A stretch of DNA of 44,347 nt from Syntrophobacterales bacterium Delta_02 (GTDB taxonomy: Bacteria; Desulfobacterota; Syntrophorhabdia; Syntrophorhabdales; Syntrophorhabdaceae). The stretch covers positions 1 to 44,347 of the forward strand of contig LVAA01000028.1 of assembly GCA_001603955.1 (NCBI GenBank), written 5' to 3'. The translations under genes were made by a program, and so were the position numbers. Numbering within the stretch: position 1 is the first letter of the stretch; each line of letters opens with the position of its first letter. Below, in pieces: positions 24,140 to 31,949 of this stretch. The notes beneath the pieces are model-generated. The model searched no databases. It was not told the DNA's origin and was given only the letters and a program-made list of their open reading frames with translations.

Positions 24140-24745
24140 CTAATCCTGAGTTGTCTCGCCCAGCTGGAACCTCACGAAACGGTTGATCACGATCTTTTCC
24201 CCCGTCTTCACGAGGAGATCCTCGAGAAGGTCCTTGATCGTCATGTCCGGATTCTTAATGAAGGTCTGTTCCACCAGGCAGACCTCCTGGTAGAACTTCT
24301 CCAGTTTCCCCTCGGCTATCTTGTCGACGATCTTTTCCGGTTTCCCGGATTCGAGAGCCTGGTTCCTGTATATGGTCTTTTCCCTTTCGACGTGTTCCGC
24401 GGGAATGTCCTCGCGCTTCACGTACAGCGGGTTCGAGGCTGTTATCTGCATCGCCACGTCCTTGACGAAATTCTGGAACTGGTCCGTCTTGGCGACGAAA
24501 TCGGTCTCGCAGTTGATCTCGACCATGGTGCCCACTTTGCCGCCTGTGTGTATGTAAGAGGCGACAGAGCCCTCGGAAGCAACCCTTCCCATCCTCTTCT
24601 GAAGTTTGGCAAGGCCTTTTTCCCGAAGGAAATCAACCGCCTTGTCCATATCGCCGTTGGAATTCTTCAGGGCCTCTTTGCAGTCCATGAGGCCGACACC
24701 TGTTTTTTCACGTAATTTTTTTACTGCGTCAGCAGAAATATCCAT
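24140..24745 (-). CDS. tsf: Elongation factor Ts
   Basis: EF-Ts is the nucleotide exchange factor of EF-Tu. The start at 24745 (MDISADAVKKL) has GAGGAGG at good spacing; an ORF start 15 bp upstream does not. The 201-residue product has the UBA-like N-terminus with LREKTGVGLMDCKEALKNS, GLAKLQKRMGRVASEGSVASY and INCETDFVAKTDQF. It is the short form with a single core repeat, as in Thermus and many other lineages, against 283 residues in E. coli. It lies 18 bp after rpsB. Confidence 0.95.
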   Translation of the reverse strand: MDISADAVKKLREKTGVGLMDCKEALKNSNGDMDKAVDFLREKGLAKLQKRMGRVASEGSVASYIHTGGKVGTMVEINCETDFVAKTDQFQNFVKDVAMQITASNPLYVKREDIPAEHVEREKTIYRNQALESGKPEKIVDKIAEGKLEKFYQEVCLVEQTFIKNPDMTIKDLLEDLLVKTGEKIVINRFVRFQLGETTQD

Positions 24746-24763
24746 GGAAGTCCTCCTCAACTC

Positions 24764-25552
24764 TTAAGCTTCGTACTCGTCGTATTTTTCCTCTTCCAGC
24801 ACGCTTTCGTCGACAAAGGGCTTGAGATCTTCGGCCGGCCCCCCATCCTTGCCCTGGAATTCTTCAACGTACAGGGCTTTTCCTTCCAGGACCGCGTCGG
24901 CGACACGGGCGGTTATGAGCTTGATGGCGCGGATGGCGTCGTCGTTGCCGGGGATCACGAAATCGATATCGTCGGGGTCACAGTTCGTGTCGACGATGCC
25001 GACGGTGGGGATGCCCAGCTTCTTGGCCTCATTCACGGCGATGTATTCCTTCTTCGGGTCGACGACGTATATGGCCCCGGGAAGTCTTTCCATGCCTTTG
25101 ATGCCGCCGATGTTCCTTTCCAGTTTCTCTATCTCGCGCTCTATACCGATGGCCTCCTTTTTCGGAAGGACCTTGTATATGTCGCTTTCCTTCAACTCCT
25201 CGTACTTGCGGAGCCGGTCGATGCTCTTTTCGATGGTCTGAAAGTTCGTCATCGTGCCGCCCAGCCACCGGTTGTTGACGTGGAATGCTCCGCAGCGTTT
25301 CGATTCTTCGGCGATGGCTTCCTGGGCCTGTTTCTTCGTGCCAACGAAGAGGATGTATTCGTTGCGGGACGCCACTTCCTTGACGAAGTTGTAGGCTTCT
25401 TTGAACATCTTCAGCGTTTTCTGAAGGTCAATGATGTAGATGCCGTTGCGGGCTCCGAATATGTAAGGCTTCATCTTGGGGTTCCAGCGTTTTGTCTGGT
25501 GCCCGAAGTGAACGCCAGCTTCCAGCAATTGTTTGATGGTAAGATTCGACAT
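24764..25552 (-). CDS. rpsB: 30S ribosomal protein S2
   Basis: The 262-residue product has [74 protein letters not shown] and [22 protein letters not shown], all typical of S2. A short acidic tail ([10 protein letters not shown]) follows the core. AGGAGG lies before the ATG. It is the first gene of the rpsB-tsf-pyrH-frr-uppS-cdsA-dxr-rseP-tsaB chain. Confidence 0.97.
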   Translation of the reverse strand: MSNLTIKQLLEAGVHFGHQTKRWNPKMKPYIFGARNGIYIIDLQKTLKMFKEAYNFVKEVASRNEYILFVGTKKQAQEAIAEESKRCGAFHVNNRWLGGTMTNFQTIEKSIDRLRKYEELKESDIYKVLPKKEAIGIEREIEKLERNIGGIKGMERLPGAIYVVDPKKEYIAVNEAKKLGIPTVGIVDTNCDPDDIDFVIPGNDDAIRAIKLITARVADAVLEGKALYVEEFQGKDGGPAEDLKPFVDESVLEEEKYDEYEA

Positions 25553-25653
25553 TTTTCCTCCTGGTTTTAGTCTTCCGCCTTTCGCACTTTAACGGCAGAC
25601 AGTTCCCTGCACCCTGACATTAATTGAAAGACGTGCGAATTTGATCGAGTTGT

Positions 25654-25682
25654 AAAATACCATATGATTACGTGTATTTCAA
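25654..25682 (-). promoter_or_regulatory. Promoter for rpsB operon
   Basis: On the minus strand TTGAAA (25682-25677) and TATTTT (25659-25654) are exactly 17 bases apart. The leader to rpsB would be about 95 nt, long enough for S2 autogenous control, although no specific structure was identified. Confidence 0.6.
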
Positions 25683-25724
25683 GAAAAAAGGGGGAAAGGG
25701 CCATGAAGGGGACAGAGGAAAGGG

Positions 25725-25868
25725 ATAGGACCAATAGGACCAATTAGACCCATAGGACGAAATAGGACCTGTAGGACGGACTCATCACGCTACGGGACCG
25801 CAACTGCCTTCAGCGCGTCCTATAGGTCCTATCTGTCCCATAGGTCCTATCGATCCTATAAGTCCTAT
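25725..25868. repeat. Inverted repeat of six ATAGGACCT-type 9-bp words per arm
   Basis: The left arm (25725-25778) reads as six units of 8-9 bp: ATAGGACCA twice, then ATTAGACCC, ATAGGACGA, ATAGGACCT and GTAGGACG, with one extra A. The right arm (25816-25868), read on the other strand, gives ATAGGACTT, ATAGGATCG, ATAGGACCT, ATGGGACAG, ATAGGACCT, ATAGGACG. The arms can pair over about 54 bp with scattered mismatches, around a 37-nt loop holding GCAACTGCCT. It lies between the rpsB promoter and the end of the PAS gene. Confidence 0.85.
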
Positions 25869-25911
25869 TTTCTCTCCCCCCGGTGGCGCTCTTCCTCCTG
25901 CTCCCCGATCC

Positions 25912-27924
25912 CTATCCCGTTTCTTCCCCCTTCTCCCTCACTATTGCCTGGATGTATGTCTTTCCCCCGAGTTGGAGCGTGTTGAGGCTGATCTCGGTAT
26001 CGAAATCCGTCCCGTCGAACCGTCTGTGGCGCCAGCGGAAGAACTGGGGTTTGCCCTCCAGGGCTGCCCTGACCGTTGCGATCGCCTTTTCCTTCGAATT
26101 ACTTCCGTCGGGCTGGATGGGGGGAGAGAGTTCGTAGGGGGCCTGTCCGATGATCTCTTCCTTTTTGCAGCCGAACATGGAAAGGGCCTTGAGGTTACAG
26201 TCGATAAAGGAATTCCCGTGGATAAGGAATATCGCATCGCTGGCATTCTCGAAAATGGCGTGGAACCTCATTTCGCTATCCCTGAGCGCGTCCGATGCCA
26301 GTTTGCGTTCCGTGACATCCCTCAGGTATGCCAGCGTGACAGGTTCGTTGCGGTATGTCGTGCTTGTGGCCGAGACTTCCACGTAGACGATGCTCCCGTC
26401 CTTCTTTCTGCCCCTGAACTCGTATTTGTCGGGTACCTTTTCTCCCCGCTGCCGTCTTTCGTTGATGCCCCGGACACGCTCGAGGTCTTCGGGGTCTACG
26501 GTCTCCTCGTGGCCATGGCCGATGACCTCATCCGGGGAATCGAATCCGAACATATCGCAAAAACGCTGGTTCACATAGAGATGGGTGCTGCCCTTGACGA
26601 TGGCCACGCCGTCGTTGGAATATTCGATGGCTGTCCGGTAACGCTCCTCCGATTCTCTCAGTCTTTCCTCGGCCTCCCTTCGGGCGGTTATGTCCCGCAT
26701 CGACTGGATGACCCCGGTGATGTTGCCGTCAAGGTCGTAAATGGGGCTCGCCTTCGCCCAGATGTAAACAGGTTTGCCGCGCAGCAAGAAAGGTTCACGG
26801 GGTTCGGCAACGAGGCGGTCCATCTCCTTTGTTATGAAGTAATACCCTTTCTCCGCGTCACGGTCCGGTCTCAGGACGAAGTCGGCGAGAAGGGGCTGGC
26901 GTTTTCCGTAAAAGGGCAGGGAGTACTCGCGGTTCCCCTTGCCGAGGATATCGACCGCACGAACGCCGGATAGTTCTTCCATGGCCCTGTTCCAGGCGAT
27001 CACCCGGCCGTCCCTGTCGATGGCGAAGGTGGCGTCGGGAAGGAAGTTGATGATGTCTGTGAGCCTGCGCTCCGACTCGACAAGGGCCTCTTCCGTTTTC
27101 TTGTACTCAGTGACGTCCTGCACCACGGTGAGGATGGTGTTGTCACCGGTTACGGCATGGGGCACGATACTGAGGAGCGCCTGGACTATCTGCCGGTCCT
27201 TGCGCCGAAGGTCGACAAGATAATTGTGCAGTATCCCCCTGTTCTTGAGGTGTTGCAGAAGTACCTGCCTGTCGCGGCTTGTTGCGAAGAGATCCCGGGT
27301 CCTGAGGTTCGATATCTCGGCACGGGTATATCCGGTCATCCTCTGGAAAACCGAATTGTAGGATACTATCCTGCCGTCAGGGGTGTTGATGCATACCCCC
27401 ACGGGGATGTTCTCGAACAGCAGCCGGTAACGTTCCTCGCTTCTGCGCAGGGTCGTTTCGATCTGCCTTTCCTCCGTGACGTCGGAGATGAGAGCGTATA
27501 CGCCGTCTATCTGCCCCTCCGGGCCCGTGCAGGGTACGATCCTGCCCCTGAAGTGACGCGAAACACCCGCCTTGTCGGCCATTTCCTGTTCGAAGACCAC
27601 CGTCTCGCCCTTGAGGGACCTTTCAACGAACTCTTTTACGAGAGACCACTCCCGGGGGCCCAGGACCTCCTCGACCCGTTTTCCGTATATGTCGTCACCC
27701 GTCTTCCCACACCATGATTCATAGATCTTATTGACGAAGCGATACCGAAAGTCCCTGTCGATGTACACGATCGATATCGGCAGGGGGTCGACCATGAGGC
27801 GGAGCCTTTTCTCATCCTCGCCCGTCAGCTGAGAGATGGCTTGTGCGCCGGCAACGCCCGCTCCGATCTCCATGACGTCGGCAGTTTCATCGGGTTTGAG
27901 GGGTCTGTTGTGAAGGTTTCTCAT
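25912..27924 (-). CDS. Protein of five PAS domains with no output domain
   Basis: The 670-residue product (start MRNLHNRPL at 27924, GGAGGTG upstream; a GTG at 27957 is possible) is made of consecutive PAS/PAC units at about residues 35-155, 160-280, 285-415, 420-545 and 550-667. Each begins with an SEERYR- or SERRL-type linker helix and most end in a DVTE/DITAR-type motif. No membrane segment, histidine-kinase, GGDEF, EAL, sigma-54 or HTH domain follows: the chain stops after the fifth PAS and the DNA beyond is repeat. PAS units bind small ligands or cofactors and dimerise, so this may be a sensor working through a partner, or a truncated kinase. No partner is adjacent. Confidence 0.85.
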   Translation of the reverse strand: MRNLHNRPLKPDETADVMEIGAGVAGAQAISQLTGEDEKRLRLMVDPLPISIVYIDRDFRYRFVNKIYESWCGKTGDDIYGKRVEEVLGPREWSLVKEFVERSLKGETVVFEQEMADKAGVSRHFRGRIVPCTGPEGQIDGVYALISDVTEERQIETTLRRSEERYRLLFENIPVGVCINTPDGRIVSYNSVFQRMTGYTRAEISNLRTRDLFATSRDRQVLLQHLKNRGILHNYLVDLRRKDRQIVQALLSIVPHAVTGDNTILTVVQDVTEYKKTEEALVESERRLTDIINFLPDATFAIDRDGRVIAWNRAMEELSGVRAVDILGKGNREYSLPFYGKRQPLLADFVLRPDRDAEKGYYFITKEMDRLVAEPREPFLLRGKPVYIWAKASPIYDLDGNITGVIQSMRDITARREAEERLRESEERYRTAIEYSNDGVAIVKGSTHLYVNQRFCDMFGFDSPDEVIGHGHEETVDPEDLERVRGINERRQRGEKVPDKYEFRGRKKDGSIVYVEVSATSTTYRNEPVTLAYLRDVTERKLASDALRDSEMRFHAIFENASDAIFLIHGNSFIDCNLKALSMFGCKKEEIIGQAPYELSPPIQPDGSNSKEKAIATVRAALEGKPQFFRWRHRRFDGTDFDTEISLNTLQLGGKTYIQAIVREKGEETG

Positions 27925-27957
27925 GTTCTCTGCGCACCTCCGTTTTGGAACGGTCAC

Positions 27958-28257
27958 ATCACACCTGATCGAAACAGGGCCCGACGGGGTACCGATGGAG
28001 GGTAGCGAAAGAACCAGTGCAGCGAGACGGTGACTGACATGTGAGGATCGGGCCTTATGTCCTGATGTGCACTATGTCATTATAATAGCATGATTTTACC
28101 CGAATGGGGGATAAATAAAGATAAATAAATGGGGGTGCTGGGTGATGGGTTATGGGAAAGGAAGATGTTGGAATCGTTGGAACCGTTGGAATCGTTAGGC
28201 CGGGCCACTTGCTTTCCTATGGCCCATAGCCCATTACCCATAGCCCGTTTTACCTTC
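27958..28257. repeat. Divergent intergenic region with tandem 9-mers and a GGGTTAT/ATAACCC-type inverted repeat
   Basis: Within this gene-free stretch GATAAATAAA is doubled at about 28110-28129. Three 9-mers GTTGGAATC, GTTGGAACC, GTTGGAATC run head to tail at 28167-28193. A drifting inverted repeat built on ATGGGTTATGGG (about 28136-28163) is matched by CCATAGCCCATTACCCATAG (about 28224-28243), with AAAGGAAG and CTTGCTTTCC as inner arms. ATTATAAT near 28079-28086 could be a -10 box on either strand. The region separates the PAS gene (-) from the radical SAM operon (+). Confidence 0.7.
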
Positions 28258-28287
28258 TTGAAAACATTGGGGGTTGTGTGGTATGTT
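28258..28287 (+). promoter_or_regulatory. Promoter for the small ORF and radical SAM gene
   Basis: TTGAAA (28258-28263) and TATGTT (28282-28287) are 18 bases apart. Transcription would begin near 28294, only a few bases before the AGGAGGG of the small ORF. Confidence 0.5.
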
Positions 28288-28310
28288 GACGAAAACAAAA
28301 GGAGGGCCAT

Positions 28311-28439
28311 ATGCCATCTCTTTCCAAGAAGACGGAATTAAAAAGAAAAAGAAAGAAAGCATCCCAGAACCCGAAGAGAAAGAAAGCGATGTCCAAGGCG
28401 TCTACCCCGGCATTTGCCGTTCACGTAGACAAGGAATGA
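28311..28439 (+). CDS. 42-residue highly basic small protein, coupled to radical SAM gene
   Basis: The ATG at 28311 has a near-perfect AGGAGGG at 28300-28306 and a promoter just upstream. The frame gives 42 residues with 14 Lys/Arg, in clusters such as LKRKRKKASQNPKRKKA, then a less charged tail STPAFAVHVDKE. Its TGA overlaps the radical SAM ATG as ATGA. I do not recognise a family. It could be a nucleic-acid- or ribosome-binding peptide, a substrate of the radical SAM enzyme, or a leader peptide that couples translation. The strong ribosome-binding site and exact overlap argue that it is translated; the longer upstream frame for the radical SAM gene runs through it out of phase and has no such site. 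Confidence 0.6.
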   Translation: MPSLSKKTELKRKRKKASQNPKRKKAMSKASTPAFAVHVDKE

Positions 28440-29593
28440 GCGAAAGAACCCTGCGATATGAAATAGGGCCGATACGCCCACCCAACGAAGCTTACAGTCT
28501 TCTGGTAAGGTTCACCAGGAATTGCCCCTGGAACAAGTGTCTCTTTTGTCAGGTCTACAAGGGGAAGCGCTTCGAGAAACGCTCCCTTGAGGAGATCAGG
28601 TCTGACATAGATACCATCAAGGCCATCCATGACGACATCAGGGAGCTTTCATGGAAAAAGGGTTTCGCGGGAAAGATCACCGATTCCCTGGTGGAATCGG
28701 TGTTCGACAGTCACACGATCAATGAGGGCTACAAGTCTGTCGCCGTGTGGATGTATTTCGGATGCAAGAACGTTTTCATCCAGGACGCGAACTCGCTTGC
28801 CATGAAGGCGGACGTCTTCATCGACGCGCTCACGCACCTCAAGGAGACCTTTCCCACCATCGACCGCGTAACCTCGTACGCGCGGTCCCGCACTCTTGCC
28901 AGGAGCGTGTCGGGGGAGAATCTGAAAAGGATGAAAGAGGCCGGATTGACGAGGCTTCACGTGGGGCTCGAGTCCGGTCACGACCCTCTCCTGCAATACA
29001 TCAACAAGGGGGCGACACGCGATGACCACGTGCTTGCCGGCAGAAAGGTTAAGGAGGCCGGGATCGAGCTTTCGGAGTACGTTGTGCTCGGTCTGGGAGG
29101 GAAGAAATGGTGGAGGGAACATGCCCTGGATACCGCCCACGTCCTCAATCAGATCGATCCCGATTTCATAAGATTTCGGACCCTTAAGGTGCTCAGGACA
29201 ATGCCGCTCTACGAGAAGCTGGAGACGGGCGACTTTCTCCTCCCTGATGAAGAGGACATCCTCAGGGAAGAGAGATTGCTCATCGAGAACCTTGAAGGCA
29301 TAGGCAGCTACGTCAAGAGTGATCATATCCTCAACCTCCTGGAAGAGATCGACGGCAGGCTTCCCTCGGACAAGAAGAAGTTCCTTGAAACCATTGACCG
29401 CTATTTCAGCCTGTCCGAGGAGGAAAGGCTGATATACCGTTTCGGCAGGCGTTCCGGCATCTATCGTTGCCTCGACGACCTGGGGGACGAGCTCACCTGT
29501 TTTCGCATCAGGAAATCCATCCGGGAAATGGAAGAAAAGGAACCCGGCAGCGTCGAGAAGACCATCTCACTACTCCTCGAGAACTATATCTGA
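28436..29593 (+). CDS. Radical SAM protein with a Cx4Cx2C cluster motif
   Basis: The start at 28436 overlaps the small-ORF stop and gives 385 residues. The cluster motif reads C-PWNK-C-LF-C at Cys30, Cys35 and Cys38, with four residues between the first two cysteines instead of the usual three. Later segments fit the radical SAM barrel: LHVGLESGHDPLLQYINKGAT (SAM-binding), AGIELSEYVVLGLGGKKWW and IDPDFIRFRTLKVLRTMPLY. A helical C-terminal third follows (EEIDGRLPSDKKKF). No B12-binding or extra cluster domain is seen. The reaction is unknown. Radical SAM proteins with NCPWN-type motifs exist, so the spacing may be a subfamily trait and not a mutation. A strong terminator follows. Confidence 0.82.
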   Translation: MSERTLRYEIGPIRPPNEAYSLLVRFTRNCPWNKCLFCQVYKGKRFEKRSLEEIRSDIDTIKAIHDDIRELSWKKGFAGKITDSLVESVFDSHTINEGYKSVAVWMYFGCKNVFIQDANSLAMKADVFIDALTHLKETFPTIDRVTSYARSRTLARSVSGENLKRMKEAGLTRLHVGLESGHDPLLQYINKGATRDDHVLAGRKVKEAGIELSEYVVLGLGGKKWWREHALDTAHVLNQIDPDFIRFRTLKVLRTMPLYEKLETGDFLLPDEEDILREERLLIENLEGIGSYVKSDHILNLLEEIDGRLPSDKKKFLETIDRYFSLSEEERLIYRFGRRSGIYRCLDDLGDELTCFRIRKSIREMEEKEPGSVEKTISLLLENYI

Positions 29594-29597
29594 GAAC

Positions 29598-29742
29598 GGT
29601 TTCACGTTCCAGGTTTCAGGCTTAAAAGACAAAAAAAGGGTTTGCGTGGAATGCAGAATCTGTTGAGCTCCGGTCCTGCCTAAACGTCCCGTCTTTGTCT
29701 TTAACCTGAAACCTGAGACCTGAAACGTGAAACCTTTTTTTT
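29598..29742 (+). terminator. Inverted repeat of GTTTCAG words ending in a T8 tract
   Basis: The left arm (29598-29632) starts with GGTTTCACGTTCCAGG and contains GTTTCAG-type 7-mers, then CTTAAAAGACAAA. The right arm (about 29691-29734) is the complement, CTTTGTCTTTAACC to GTGAAACC. Eight T residues follow at 29735-29742. It begins 5 bp after the radical SAM stop. The layout is that of a very large rho-independent terminator made of the same words as the 6087-6346 repeat. Confidence 0.75.
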
Positions 29743-29747
29743 GTTTA

Positions 29748-29777
29748 TTGACATTTGACGATGGTCCGTGAGAATAT
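29748..29777 (+). promoter_or_regulatory. Possible promoter for the LytS/LytTR pair
   Basis: TTGACA (29748-29753) is followed after 18 bases by GAATAT (29772-29777). The -35 box is perfect but the -10 box is weak. It lies just past the T8 tract of the preceding terminator. Confidence 0.4.
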
Positions 29778-29837
29778 TTTTCCTGTTGTCGCCATGGAAA
29801 GGGGGCTCGTGGGCGTCGATCCTGTCTTTCGTCAATT

Positions 29838-31949
29838 ATGACCTTTCGCGGAAAGCTTCTGTTTATGTTCTCGATGATAGCTTCGTCGGGCGTGGTGCTT
29901 TCTTCTCTGCTCACGCACAGGTCGGCAAGCAGGCGTCTCGGATCGGCGGCGGAGAGGGAGTTGGAACGCACCGCGGCGCTGATCGCGAGGCAGAGCGAAA
30001 CCACCCTCGATATCTTCGCCTCAGGTGTCCGGTCGCTGGCCCGGGAGGACTGTGTTCGTCGGGCGATCCTTCGTCCCCGGTCCCGTGCCGTCGTCGACGA
30101 GGCTTGCAGGCGTTTTCAGGAGGTCCTTGAAGAGGCGAAGGTATATCAGTCGATAAACCTTCACGACCGCGATGCCCGGTGTGTTGCCTCTTCGTTCCCG
30201 GACCGGGTGGATCTCGAGAGCATGCAGCGGGAAGTGGCTAGACGGCCTGATTTCCTCTCCGCCATGAGAGGGGAGACGGCCATATCCCAGATCTTCCTCA
30301 GCCGGGGAACGGGCCGTCCCGTTATAGTCATCACGGCTCCCGTGGACAACGGCGGCACGATCAGCGGTGTCGTGCGGGCAGTCATAGATCTCACATATTT
30401 CAACGACTACGTTCTGGCCCCCCAGGACTATGTTCACGGGGGAAAGGCCTATATCTTCGACCCGAAGCTCGACAGGGAGGTTCCCGACGGCTGGGAGGCC
30501 CACAACACCATTGAGGCGAGGGCATACGAACAACCCGATATCCCCATTCCTGAGGAGGTGCTCGCGCGCGGGACCGGTTCCGTGAGCTACCCGTCGAAGC
30601 AGGGCACGCAACTGGCCGCGTTCCGCAGGACACCGCAGCCTGAGTGGTACTTTGTTGTCGAGAAGCCGAGGAAGGAGATCATGAAACCCATACACGCAAT
30701 GGGAAGAGTGACCGCGGGCACGCTGATCAGCACTCTTTTCGGTGTGTGGGGGGGTGCTCTCGCCGTGGCACGACCTTTGCTGGCCAGGCTCGGACAGTGC
30801 ATGGACCTGGCCCGTGATATCGAGGCGGGGCGTCTCGACCGGCGTGTGGAGGTCAGGGGCACCGATGAGGTCGCCCGTCTGGGAAGGGGGCTAAATGCAA
30901 TGGCCCACAGTCTCGAGGAGAGCCACGCGGCGCTTGAAGAGGCGGAACGCCTGTACAGGGGTATCTTCGAGAACGCGGTGGAAGGGATATTTATTATGGA
31001 CCCCGACGGCTTTCTCCTGAATGTGAACCCGGCCTTTGCGCATCTCCTGGGCCGCGAAGGTTCGGGCGAGGTGCTGGGAACGAACATGACGGACCATTGC
31101 GGTGCAGATGCGGGCTCCCTTCTTCTCGGGGAATTGCGGAGATCGGGCGGTGTCAGCGGTCTGGAGGTCGACCTTGTCCGGCGCGACGGGGCGAAAAGGA
31201 CGGGCGTCGTATACGCGAGGGCGGACCGCGACAAAGAGGGCGCGTTGATCAGGATCCAGGGCCTGCTCAATGATATCACGGAAAAGAAAGAGGTCGAAGA
31301 GGAGCGCCACAGGGCGCAGGAGGCGCAGCGAAGGTTTGTCGAGGCTCAACTGGAGACGCTGAGGTACCAGATCAATCCCCATTTCCTTTTCAATGTCCTT
31401 AATTCCCTGGATGCCCTTTCGAGGACGGACCCCGGCCGGATCGCCGAACTGGTGCGACAGCTCTCCCGGTACCTGCGTTCCACTCTCTCGTCACGGGAAT
31501 CGGGACTGGTTCCGCTCAGCAGGGAAATGAGCGTCATCGAAAGCTATCTCAGCCTGGAAAAGGTCCGGTTTGAGGAGGACCTGGCCGTTTCCGTCAGTGT
31601 GCCCGAGGAGATAGGGGATACCATGGTACCCGAACTGCTTGTTCAGCCCATCGTGGAGAATGCCGTCAAGCACGGAATGAAGACGTCCCCCCTTCCTCTT
31701 CGGGTTGACGTTGCATGCGTGGCGGCAGGGGAGTTTGTCAGGATCGAAGTTACGAACACGGGAAAATGGGTTGCCCGGGACGCCGGAACAGATGCAGGAA
31801 AGGGCGGTATCGGGCTCGAGAACATACGAACACGGCTTGAGCTTACCTACGGTGACCGCTGCGGCCTTAGGACCGGCGAGTCAGGCGACAGGGTGGTGGT
31901 CACTGTTGAAATCCCGCGGAGAGGAGAAAAGAATGAAAAAGGACTCTGA
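29838..31949 (+). CDS. LytS-type sensor histidine kinase with extracytoplasmic sensor, HAMP and PAS
   Basis: The 703-residue product has a first membrane segment at about 8-25, a dCache-like periplasmic domain to about 285, and a second membrane segment near 290-312. A HAMP domain with ARDIEAGRLDRRVEVRGTDEVARLGRGLN follows at about 313-365, then a PAS domain (372-485). The kinase core is of the LytS/His_kinase family: LRYQINPHFLFNVLNSL with phosphoacceptor His515, and an ATPase domain with QPIVENAVKHGM and GKGGIGLENIRTRL. Its 3' end overlaps the response regulator by 17 bp. No strong ribosome-binding site precedes the ATG. The signal sensed is unknown. Confidence 0.9.
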   Translation: MTFRGKLLFMFSMIASSGVVLSSLLTHRSASRRLGSAAERELERTAALIARQSETTLDIFASGVRSLAREDCVRRAILRPRSRAVVDEACRRFQEVLEEAKVYQSINLHDRDARCVASSFPDRVDLESMQREVARRPDFLSAMRGETAISQIFLSRGTGRPVIVITAPVDNGGTISGVVRAVIDLTYFNDYVLAPQDYVHGGKAYIFDPKLDREVPDGWEAHNTIEARAYEQPDIPIPEEVLARGTGSVSYPSKQGTQLAAFRRTPQPEWYFVVEKPRKEIMKPIHAMGRVTAGTLISTLFGVWGGALAVARPLLARLGQCMDLARDIEAGRLDRRVEVRGTDEVARLGRGLNAMAHSLEESHAALEEAERLYRGIFENAVEGIFIMDPDGFLLNVNPAFAHLLGREGSGEVLGTNMTDHCGADAGSLLLGELRRSGGVSGLEVDLVRRDGAKRTGVVYARADRDKEGALIRIQGLLNDITEKKEVEEERHRAQEAQRRFVEAQLETLRYQINPHFLFNVLNSLDALSRTDPGRIAELVRQLSRYLRSTLSSRESGLVPLSREMSVIESYLSLEKVRFEEDLAVSVSVPEEIGDTMVPELLVQPIVENAVKHGMKTSPLPLRVDVACVAAGEFVRIEVTNTGKWVARDAGTDAGKGGIGLENIRTRLELTYGDRCGLRTGESGDRVVVTVEIPRRGEKNEKGL

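Noticed and set aside
25725..25868. CRISPR array
   Set aside because: The repeats are only about 9 bp with no spacers and are mirrored in an inverted arm; no cas gene is present.
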